From Synergistaceae bacterium (GTDB lineage: Bacteria > Synergistota > Synergistia > Synergistales > Synergistaceae): DNA of 5,198 nucleotides. Every line of letters begins with the position of its first letter. Within the stretch, counting starts at the first letter, position 1. Below the pieces are notes generated by a model. It was given only the letters and a program-made list of their open reading frames with translations, was not told where the DNA came from and made no database searches. The translations under genes were made by a program, and so were the position numbers. The stretch is taken from the NCBI GenBank assembly GCA_030539135.1, contig JAUNSQ010000005.1, forward strand, positions 1 to 5,198, written 5' to 3'. Below, one piece after another: positions 1 to 5,198 of the stretch.

Positions 1-1
1 A

Positions 2-262
2 TATTCGGCGGCTCACATGAACGCCTACCTTGTCCCGACGACGCTCGACACTCCAGATTGGCAGGTCGCTCTGCTCGAAGACCCCTGCGCGGCCGGATGC
101 TATGGCGCGAAGGGCATCGGAGAACTCCCAGCGAACGCTGGAGCCCCGGCCTTCGTCGCTGCGGTCGAGAACGCGGTCGGCGTGTCGGCCTCATCGATAC
201 CGCTGACCGGGGAGAAGCTTTTCGCGCTTATGGAAGAGAAGAAGCGGAGGGACGCGGAATGA
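2..262 (+). CDS. Molybdenum hydroxylase (xanthine dehydrogenase family), molybdopterin-binding subunit, C-terminal fragment
   Basis: This is the last 86 residues of a gene that starts before the window. The reading frame is open from base 2 and ends in TGA at 260-262. The fragment contains CYGAKGIGELP; its Glu (fragment residue 41, GAA at 122-124) matches the glutamate that acts as general base at the Mo centre in the xanthine dehydrogenase / aldehyde oxidoreductase family. It is followed by the usual C-terminal NAGAPAFVAAVENAVG segment and an LTGEKLFALMEE helix. Family enzymes hydroxylate a purine, another N-heterocycle or an aldehyde at a molybdopterin cofactor and pass electrons through [2Fe-2S] clusters to FAD. 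The stop overlaps the next start codon (ATGA), so the two subunits are almost certainly co-translated. The substrate pocket lies upstream of the window, so xanthine cannot be told apart from other substrates. The internal ATG at base 17 is not the true start. Confidence 0.9.
   Translation, partial: YSAAHMNAYLVPTTLDTPDWQVALLEDPCAAGCYGAKGIGELPANAGAPAFVAAVENAVGVSASSIPLTGEKLFALMEEKKRRDAE
246..251 (+). promoter_or_regulatory. Ribosome binding site of the [2Fe-2S]/FAD subunit
   Basis: GGAGGG lies inside the last codons of the upstream gene, 7 bases before the ATG at 259. It fixes that start over the longer in-frame extension reaching back to base 58. The ATGA stop/start overlap supports the same choice and suggests translational coupling. 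Confidence 0.8.
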
Positions 263-1614
263 GGATAGAACTTACGGTAAACGGGAAGCTCCGCCGTGTG
301 GACGCTCCGCCGATGAAGACGCTGTTGGAGGTGCTCCGCGAGGACTTGGGCTTCACCGGCTCCAAAGAGGGCTGTGGCGAGGGAGAGTGCGGGGCGTGCT
401 CCGTGATAATGGACGGCCATCTCGTAAACTCCTGCCTTATCCCCGTGATACAGGCCTCCGGCCATGAACTGCTGACGATAGAGGGCTTGGGAACGTCCGA
501 CAATATGGACATACTGCAAAGGGCTTTCGTCGACGCGGGAGCCGTACAGTGCGGCTTCTGCACACCGGGCATGGTCTTGGCGTCGCGCGCGCTGCTCGAG
601 GAGAACCCTTCGCCGACGCGCGATGAGATAAAGGCGGCGCTGTCCGGCAACATCTGCCGCTGCACGGGCTACGAAAAGATATACGACGCGGTCGAGGCTG
701 CGGTCGCCAACGGATACTGCGACACGTTCGCGCCGAGGGAGAACCTCTGCTCCGGCGAACCTCCGTCGCCGTCCTCGGAGGACGAAAAGGATTTTTTCAC
801 CCCAGAAACTCTCGCGGAAACCCTGCATGTTTTTGACGCCAACTTCGGCGCGGCGCTCCTAGCGGGCACGACGGACATCATCCCGGACATCAGGAACGGG
901 AAGTTCTCCGCGCGGAAGGTCATCGACCTCAGCCGCGTGAAGGAGCTCGGCGGCATAAACAAGGCCGGCGAGAATATACGTATCGGCTCGCTGGTCACCA
1001 ACGGCGAAATAATCAGAAGCGCGATCGTTAAAAAATATCTTCCTGCCCTTCGCGAGGCTTCTCTGCGCAGCGGAGCCCCCGCGGTGCAGAACCGCGCCAC
1101 GATCGGCGGCAACGTCGTCACGGCGTCCGGCGCGGCGGACCTCCCGTCAATACTGCTCGCTCTCGACTCGTCCGTCGTCTTGGAGAGCATAAGAGGCCCG
1201 CGCGAGATGAAGCTTGAAAGATTTATCCGAGGATACCGCGATCCGGACATCCGCTCGAACGAGATACTCCACGAGATAACGATACCTGTGCCGCGCGAAG
1301 GGTCCGTTCAGAAATTTTACAAGCGCGGCAGCCGCAAAGCCCTCACCCTATCGCGTATATCGCTTGGCTTTTACGCCGAGGCGGCGGGCGGAGTGATCTG
1401 GGAGTTTCGCGCGGCGGCGGGCAGCATGTCTCCGACTCCGATACGGCTCTCGAAACTCGAACAGACCGTCAGGGGCAAGCGGCTCTCTGACAAGCTCATC
1501 GAGGAGGCGGCGAGCGCGGCGGCTGATGAAGTCAATCCGCGCAAGAGCCCCGCGTGGCGCAAGGCAATGACGGCGAACCTCGTTCGCAGATTTTTTGTCG
1601 AAGAGCTCAGATGA
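259..1614 (+). CDS. Xanthine dehydrogenase-family [2Fe-2S] / FAD-binding fused subunit
   Basis: A 451-residue electron-transfer subunit, the usual size of bacterial small subunits that join the iron-sulfur and FAD domains. Residues 1-75 form a plant-type ferredoxin fold with Cys39, 44, 47 and 59 (GCGEGECGACSV). Residues 76-155 form the helical second [2Fe-2S] domain with Cys98, 101, 133 and 135 (CGFCTPG and CRCTGY), so all eight cluster ligands are present. A Pro/Ser/Asp-rich linker (about 156-178) leads into the FAD domain (about 179-345), which shows LAGTTDIIPDIRNG at 201-214 and TIGGN at 281-285. The CO-dehydrogenase flavoprotein C-terminal domain follows (about 350-450). Electrons from the Mo centre of the upstream subunit would pass through both clusters to FAD and on to NAD+ or another acceptor. 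In named XdhAB systems this subunit commonly precedes the Mo subunit; here it follows. The symbol is left blank because xdhA/B/C naming is inconsistent and the substrate is unknown. No terminator follows the gene. Confidence 0.93.
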   Translation: MRIELTVNGKLRRVDAPPMKTLLEVLREDLGFTGSKEGCGEGECGACSVIMDGHLVNSCLIPVIQASGHELLTIEGLGTSDNMDILQRAFVDAGAVQCGFCTPGMVLASRALLEENPSPTRDEIKAALSGNICRCTGYEKIYDAVEAAVANGYCDTFAPRENLCSGEPPSPSSEDEKDFFTPETLAETLHVFDANFGAALLAGTTDIIPDIRNGKFSARKVIDLSRVKELGGINKAGENIRIGSLVTNGEIIRSAIVKKYLPALREASLRSGAPAVQNRATIGGNVVTASGAADLPSILLALDSSVVLESIRGPREMKLERFIRGYRDPDIRSNEILHEITIPVPREGSVQKFYKRGSRKALTLSRISLGFYAEAAGGVIWEFRAAAGSMSPTPIRLSKLEQTVRGKRLSDKLIEEAASAAADEVNPRKSPAWRKAMTANLVRRFFVEELR

Positions 1615-1623
1615 TGCTAAAAT
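1595..1623 (+). promoter_or_regulatory. Candidate sigma-70-type promoter with extended -10 for the cyclophilin gene
   Basis: TTGTCG at 1595-1600 (4 of 6 to TTGACA) is separated by 17 bases from TAAAAT at 1618-1623 (5 of 6 to TATAAT). TG at 1615-1616 gives an extended -10, TGCTAAAAT. The site straddles the TGA of the upstream xdh gene at 1612-1614. Predicted transcription would begin near 1630, about 30 bases before the ATG. A very similar element, TGTTAAAAT, precedes the next gene at 2282-2290. This is a pattern match only; read-through from the xdh operon could also express the gene. Confidence 0.5.
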
Positions 1624-1647
1624 CTCAGCGTCTAAACAAATATGCTT

Positions 1648-1653
1648 GGAGGG
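1648..1653 (+). promoter_or_regulatory. Ribosome binding site of the cyclophilin gene
   Basis: GGAGGG stands 6 bases before the ATG at 1660. It decides between two in-frame ATGs: the one at 1642 would place this motif inside the coding region and has no good site of its own. The 1660 start also gives a proper signal peptide n-region (MISKK). Confidence 0.85.
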
Positions 1654-1659
1654 TCCTCA

Positions 1660-2217
1660 ATGATATCTAAGAAAGCGATAGCGGCGTTAGCCGCAATAAT
1701 TACAATAGGAGTGATAGCTTTGACAACAGCAGGAACAGAAAGCGAAGCGAAGACGAAACGCCAGACCGCCACATTCGAAACGTCGATGGGACAGTTCAAG
1801 ATCGAGCTCTACAACGACCTCGCGCCCAAGACGGTGAAGAACTTCACGGACCTCGTAGGCAAGAAATATTATGACGGCCTCGTGTTCCACCGCGTGATAG
1901 ACAACTTCATGATCCAGGGCGGATGCCCGAGGGGCGACGGAACGGGCGGCCCGGGCTATGTCATCCCAGACGAGTTCGGCAAGGGGCTCAAGCATGACGT
2001 AAAGGGATATCTCTCGATGGCCAACGCTGGCCCGAACACAGGCGGCTCGCAGTTCTTCATCACACTCGTGCCGTGCCCGTGGCTTGACGGCAAGCACGCG
2101 ATATTCGGACACGTCGTCAGCGGAATGGACATCGTCGAGAAGATAGGCAAGGTGCCCACCGATTCGCAGGACAGGCCTCTTAAAAAGGTAGTCATCACAA
2201 AGATCACAGTTAAATAA
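1660..2217 (+). CDS. Exported cyclophilin-type peptidyl-prolyl cis-trans isomerase
   Basis: A 185-residue protein with an N-terminal signal: Lys4-Lys5, a hydrophobic stretch at about 6-24, and a possible signal peptidase I site after Ser-Glu-Ala (residue 30). There is no lipobox cysteine, so it would be periplasmic/extracytoplasmic or held by an uncleaved anchor. Residues 36-185 are a compact bacterial cyclophilin domain. The active-site residues match human CypA: Arg78 (FHRVI; CypA Arg55), Phe83-Met84 and Gln86 (60-61, 63), Gln131 and Phe133 in GSQFFIT (111, 113), and Trp141 with His146 in WLDGKHAIFG (121, 126). It should therefore be an active isomerase assisting folding of exported proteins. 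It has its own ribosome binding site, a candidate promoter and a terminator, so it is probably not a functional part of the molybdenum hydroxylase operon despite the 45-base gap. The exported role resembles E. coli PpiA, but orthology cannot be shown here. Confidence 0.95.
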   Translation: MISKKAIAALAAIITIGVIALTTAGTESEAKTKRQTATFETSMGQFKIELYNDLAPKTVKNFTDLVGKKYYDGLVFHRVIDNFMIQGGCPRGDGTGGPGYVIPDEFGKGLKHDVKGYLSMANAGPNTGGSQFFITLVPCPWLDGKHAIFGHVVSGMDIVEKIGKVPTDSQDRPLKKVVITKITVK

Positions 2218-2234
2218 ATACTCTGATTTATTAG

Positions 2235-2262
2235 GCGGCCGGTCAAATTCCGGCCGCTTTTT
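2235..2262 (+). terminator. Rho-independent terminator after the cyclophilin gene
   Basis: A perfect 8-bp GC-rich stem, GCGGCCGG (2235-2242) with CCGGCCGC (2250-2257), closes a 7-base loop and is followed at once by TTTTT (2258-2262) and another T-run after CG. It begins 17 bases after the cyclophilin stop codon. It should end that transcript and isolate the downstream signalling gene, which must then have its own promoter. Confidence 0.93.
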
Positions 2263-2280
2263 CGTTTTCCTGCGGCTTTT

Positions 2281-2300
2281 ATGTTAAAATAGCATAACAT
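2281..2300 (+). promoter_or_regulatory. Candidate extended -10 promoter element inside an inverted repeat, upstream of the c-di-GMP gene
   Basis: TGTTAAAAT (2282-2290) is an extended -10, with TAAAAT matching TATAAT at 5 of 6. No convincing -35 sits 16-18 bases upstream, where the sequence is the T-rich tail of the terminator. The -10 lies within an inverted repeat, ATGTTA (2281-2286) and TAACAT (2295-2300), separated by 8 bases, which could be an operator. A perfect 10-base palindrome, AACAATTGTT (2303-2312), follows directly. Transcription from here would start near 2297 and leave a leader of about 75 bases. The evidence is by pattern only. Confidence 0.35.
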
Positions 2301-2358
2301 CTAACAATTGTTCCAATATTCTTTTTTTAGTCAACAAAAAATCTCGCTTTTTCGCGTC

Positions 2359-2363
2359 AGGGG
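2359..2363 (+). promoter_or_regulatory. Ribosome binding site supporting the TTG start of the c-di-GMP gene
   Basis: AGGGG lies 8 bases before TTG at 2372. A competing site, AAGGG at 2378-2382, lies 7 bases before an in-frame ATG at 2390. The TTG start is preferred because it gives the receiver domain a short lead-in (MDKGKLMLIVDD) before its first beta strand, whereas the ATG would begin inside that strand. The choice is not certain. Confidence 0.55.
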
Positions 2364-2371
2364 CTGTCATA

Positions 2372-5198
2372 TTGGACAAGGGCAAATTAATGCTTATCGT
2401 CGACGATATAAAGACCAACCGCGATATCCTGAAAGAAATATTCAAGGATGACTACTGTTTTGTCGAGGCCGGAAACGGGCGCGAGGCCCTGCGCAAGATG
2501 CGCGACAACAGCGATATCTCGATGATCCTTCTCGACCTCTACATGCCCGGAATGGACGGCTTTGAATTCCTCGAAGAAAAACAAAAAAAGCGCAAGTTCG
2601 GCGACGTTCCAGTGATAGTCGTATCGCAGGGTCTTGACGAAGAGAACGAGCTGCGGGCGATGAAGCTCGGCGTCTTTGGCTTCGCGGCTCACCCCGTCAA
2701 TCCAGAGATGATAAAGCTCCTCGTCGCGAAAGCCGCCTCCGATACGGAACAGGAACAACAGAGGCTCAAGCGGGAGCTTTCCGATACGGCAGACCAGCTG
2801 CAGCTTTTCGTAGGAGCGATACCGGGAGGCATAGCGACCTATGAGGTCGACGGCGGCCGCATCAACACCCTCTACTTCAACGACCTTACCGCCTCGTTCA
2901 TCGGCTACACGAACGAGGAATACCGCGCGATAGTCGACGACGACCCGTTCCAAATCGTCCATCCCGACGACAGGAAGACGCTGCGCTCGATAGTCGTCCA
3001 CTGCGCGTCGAGCGGCGCTTCTATGGAGCGGACCATACGCATCCGACACAAGCTGGGCGATTATATGTGGGTCAGGGCGATCGCCAAAAAATACCGCGAG
3101 ACGGACGGCCATCAGTGCGTTATCATAACGTACCTCGACGTTACGAGAGAGAAGACCGCGAACCTGGTCCTCGCTTATCAGGCGGAGCGCGACACGCTTA
3201 CGGGGATATACAACAAGACCACGTTCCTCTCCAAGACCCGCGACATGCTCAGAGACGCCTCGAACGGCGAGGCCTTCGCCCTTGTTCGCTGGGACATAGA
3301 GGGCTTCAAGTTCATAAACGACCTCTTCGGCTCCGAGGCCGGGGACAATGTGCTCAAGGAGTTCGCCGCGATACTCGACCGGCTTTTCAAGGGCGTCGGG
3401 ACATACGGGCGGCTCGAGGGCGACAACTTCGCGACGTGCATACCGGCCAGCCGCTTCGACGCGGAGAAATTCCTCGAAGAGACCAAAAAATGTTTCAGCG
3501 TGCTCAGCGTCGATCACTCTATGCCCATAGGCATGGGGGTCTTCACGATAGACGACGCCTCCCTGCCGGTCGACGCGATGTGCGACCGTGCGGCGCTCGC
3601 GATGCAGAAGATAAAGGGAGACATCACCAAGCGATACTCCTTCTACAGCGAGGATATGCGCGCCGCGGTCATCAACGAACAGTCGCTGACGCGCGACATC
3701 GAGACGGCTCTCGCGGAAGAGCAGTTCGTCGTATATTACCAGCCGATCTTCGACTCGACCACGAGGCGGCCTTTTACAGCCGAGGCCCTCGTGAGGTGGC
3801 AGCACCCGTCGCGCGGCTTTCTGCCGCCGTCGGAGTTCATACCGATACTAGAGAGGAACGGGCTCATCACCCGCGTGGACGCCTTCGTAAGAGACAGGGT
3901 CTGCCGTTATCTCAGCGGGAGAAAAAAGGCCGGAAAGAAAATATTCCCGATATCCGTCAACGTCTCGCGGCTGAACATCTATGGAGGCAGCGACTTCGTG
4001 AAGGGGCTCGTCGACTTGGTGGGGCGCTACGACCTAGAGCCGAAATATCTCAAGATAGAGATAACCGAGAGTGCTTATATGAAAGATCCTCAGCGTATGC
4101 ACAGCACGATCCTCGAGCTTCGCAGGAACGGCTTTGCCGTAATGATGGACGATTTTGGGAGCGGGTATTCCTCGCTCAACATGCTGAAGGACATAGAAGT
4201 AGACTCCCTAAAGATAGACAGGAACTTCATCGCAGGGCTGGAGGGCTCGCCGCGCGGGGGCAGCATACTCAACGCGACGATACGCCTCGCGAGGTGGCTC
4301 GATATTGCCGTAGTGGCCGAGGGCGTCGAGACGAGCGAACAGCTCAGCTATCTGCGCAGCGCCGGGTGCGATTTTATCCAGGGATATCTCTTCTCGCGTC
4401 CATTGCCGGAGCCCGCGTTCGACGAACTTATAGACGCGGAGCCGGCTAAGCTCGCCGCGATGTCGGCTGCCGCAGAGACGAAGAAGTTCGTCGAAGACGT
4501 CGACCTTAACTCTATCTGGAAGACCGATGGCCGCACGGATATCATCTTCAACAGCATAATCGGAGCCATCGGGATATTTGAACTGCACGACGATATGATC
4601 GAGGTCGTCCGAGTGAACGACCGCTACTATAAATTATTCGACACCACGCCGCAGGAGCTCAGCATCGACGGAAAGAACATACTCAACACGATACACGAAG
4701 AGGACCGCGGAGCCCTGCTGGACGTGTGCGTGAACTCGCGCGACGCCGGCGGGATGGGAAGGATAGAAATTCGCACACAAATCAAGAACAGCAAAAGAGA
4801 AATTTGGCTGGACGTCAAGATCCTCTATATCGGGAACATCCACGACAGGAGCGTCTTCTACGCCGTGCTCAAGGACATTACCGACGACGTCAAGCGACGC
4901 GAGGGCCGCATCGGCTACCTGCGCTCGCTCTTCGACAACGCCCCGCACGGCATATTCGTCTGCGCTCTCCGCGACGGAAGGGTCGAAACAAAATATTTCA
5001 ACTACAAGTTGGCCGAGATGTTCGGATACGGCTACGAGGAATTTTACGACATCATCAAGGACAGCCGCGCGCATCTGTTCAATATGCCCGCCGACGAGTA
5101 CGACGCGGCGCATGAGAACATCCTGAAGGCCATACGCACGCACAAACCTATGGACTATGAGTACGAGGCGCTGATGAAAGACGGCTCGACACATTGGC
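2372..5198 (+). CDS. REC-PAS-GGDEF(degenerate)-EAL-PAS-PAS c-di-GMP signalling protein, likely phosphodiesterase, 3' truncated by window
   Basis: The frame stays open to the window end, giving at least 942 residues with no stop. Domains from the TTG start: receiver 5-120, with acidic Asp11-Asp12, phospho-acceptor Asp55 (DLYMPGMDG), Ser85, and His107-Pro108 where Lys-Pro is normal; helical linker about 121-145; PAS 146-258; GGDEF 270-425, starting at RDTLTGIYNK; EAL about 437-688; PAS about 724-840; PAS 849 to the edge. The GGDEF motif is EGDNF (349-353), with no RxxD inhibitory site, so cyclase activity is unlikely. The EAL domain keeps the expected catalytic set: E471 (EALVRW), N530, E563, D593-D594 (DDFGSGYSSL), K614, E650 and Q670 (QGYLF). 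The predicted role is cytoplasmic hydrolysis of c-di-GMP to pGpG, controlled by phosphorylation and PAS-sensed signals. No membrane segment is visible. No partner kinase lies in the window. The C-terminal end may hold further domains. Confidence 0.92.
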   Translation, partial: MDKGKLMLIVDDIKTNRDILKEIFKDDYCFVEAGNGREALRKMRDNSDISMILLDLYMPGMDGFEFLEEKQKKRKFGDVPVIVVSQGLDEENELRAMKLGVFGFAAHPVNPEMIKLLVAKAASDTEQEQQRLKRELSDTADQLQLFVGAIPGGIATYEVDGGRINTLYFNDLTASFIGYTNEEYRAIVDDDPFQIVHPDDRKTLRSIVVHCASSGASMERTIRIRHKLGDYMWVRAIAKKYRETDGHQCVIITYLDVTREKTANLVLAYQAERDTLTGIYNKTTFLSKTRDMLRDASNGEAFALVRWDIEGFKFINDLFGSEAGDNVLKEFAAILDRLFKGVGTYGRLEGDNFATCIPASRFDAEKFLEETKKCFSVLSVDHSMPIGMGVFTIDDASLPVDAMCDRAALAMQKIKGDITKRYSFYSEDMRAAVINEQSLTRDIETALAEEQFVVYYQPIFDSTTRRPFTAEALVRWQHPSRGFLPPSEFIPILERNGLITRVDAFVRDRVCRYLSGRKKAGKKIFPISVNVSRLNIYGGSDFVKGLVDLVGRYDLEPKYLKIEITESAYMKDPQRMHSTILELRRNGFAVMMDDFGSGYSSLNMLKDIEVDSLKIDRNFIAGLEGSPRGGSILNATIRLARWLDIAVVAEGVETSEQLSYLRSAGCDFIQGYLFSRPLPEPAFDELIDAEPAKLAAMSAAAETKKFVEDVDLNSIWKTDGRTDIIFNSIIGAIGIFELHDDMIEVVRVNDRYYKLFDTTPQELSIDGKNILNTIHEEDRGALLDVCVNSRDAGGMGRIEIRTQIKNSKREIWLDVKILYIGNIHDRSVFYAVLKDITDDVKRREGRIGYLRSLFDNAPHGIFVCALRDGRVETKYFNYKLAEMFGYGYEEFYDIIKDSRAHLFNMPADEYDAAHENILKAIRTHKPMDYEYEALMKDGSTHW

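Larger units (their letters stand above)
2263..2371 (+). other. AT-rich leader of the c-di-GMP gene with possible start-codon-sequestering pairing
   Basis: This 109-base gap between the terminator and the TTG start is clearly more AT-rich than its surroundings. Besides the candidate -10, the inverted repeat and the palindrome, TCCAATAT at 2312-2319 is exactly complementary to ATATTGGA at 2369-2376, which spans the TTG start. The bases between could fold by pairing the T-run (2322-2328) with the A-run (2336-2341). No known riboswitch class, including c-di-GMP-I/II, is recognisable. The pairing may be chance. Confidence 0.3.

Noticed and set aside
58..258. N-terminal extension of the [2Fe-2S]/FAD subunit to an ATG at 58
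   Set aside because: The extension is Arg-rich and overlaps the genuine C-terminus of the Mo subunit. The ferredoxin domain begins naturally at MRIELTVNGK after GGAGGG at 246-251.
100..828. Antisense open frame opposite the xdh genes
   Set aside because: It covers the end of the Mo subunit and the whole [2Fe-2S] region, whose cysteine motifs prove the + strand. No motif or ribosome binding site supports it.
1642..1659. Earlier ATG for the cyclophilin
   Set aside because: The MLGGSS extension is encoded by the ribosome binding site itself and has no upstream site of its own.
2263..2371. c-di-GMP riboswitch in the leader of the c-di-GMP gene
   Set aside because: The region is short and AT-rich, and none of the conserved GEMM-type helices or tetraloop motifs could be seen.
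3348..3530. Small open frames within the GGDEF region (+ and - strands)
   Set aside because: They are short, Ser/Arg-rich, lack ribosome binding sites and lie inside conserved domain coding sequence.
2387..3805. Long antisense open frame (472 codons, - strand)
   Set aside because: It lies wholly opposite the REC-PAS-GGDEF-EAL gene, and its translation is Arg/Val/Glu-rich without a recognisable domain. It is a mirror of the codon bias of the real gene, which has clear motifs throughout.
3067..4449. Long overlapping + strand open frame (460 codons)
   Set aside because: It is out of frame with the GGDEF-EAL coding sequence, extremely Arg-rich and low in complexity, and shows no family motif. 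It is a shadow of the GC-rich gene.

Overview
The window reads left to right on the + strand and holds four genes: the end of a molybdenum hydroxylase large subunit, its fused [2Fe-2S]/FAD partner, an exported cyclophilin, and a large c-di-GMP signalling protein that runs off the right edge. The DNA is moderately GC-rich, yet it uses ATA freely for isoleucine, and the ribosome binding sites are strong and purine-rich. Together with the gene content this fits an anaerobic bacterium, possibly of the Synergistota. That assignment is a guess from codon style, since no rRNA or other marker gene is present.

Region 1 (2-1614) is the end of a xanthine-dehydrogenase-family operon. The last 86 residues of the molybdopterin-binding catalytic subunit carry the GxKGxGE active-site glutamate. 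Its stop codon overlaps (ATGA) the start of a 451-residue protein that fuses the two [2Fe-2S] centres to the FAD domain. The two would form one electron-transfer chain from molybdenum through the clusters to FAD. The substrate cannot be read from what is visible.

Region 2 (1595-2262) is a self-contained unit. A promoter-like sequence with an extended -10 lies over the xdh stop codon, followed by a strong ribosome binding site, a 185-residue cyclophilin with a signal peptide, and a clean intrinsic terminator.

Region 3 (2263-5198) begins with an AT-rich leader of about 110 bases. The leader holds an extended -10, inverted repeats, and an 8-base stretch complementary to the start-codon region. 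It precedes a multidomain protein of at least 942 residues: REC - helical linker - PAS - degenerate GGDEF - intact EAL - PAS - PAS (cut by the window edge). The EAL residues predict an active c-di-GMP phosphodiesterase. The GGDEF motif is EGDNF and no inhibitory RxxD site is present, so cyclase activity is unlikely. The receiver keeps its phospho-acceptor Asp but has His where nearly all receivers have Lys. The PAS domains placed after the EAL domain are the most unusual feature of the layout.

I saw no tRNA, rRNA, CRISPR array, insertion sequence or clearly new system. The points most worth a second look all concern the c-di-GMP protein and its leader.
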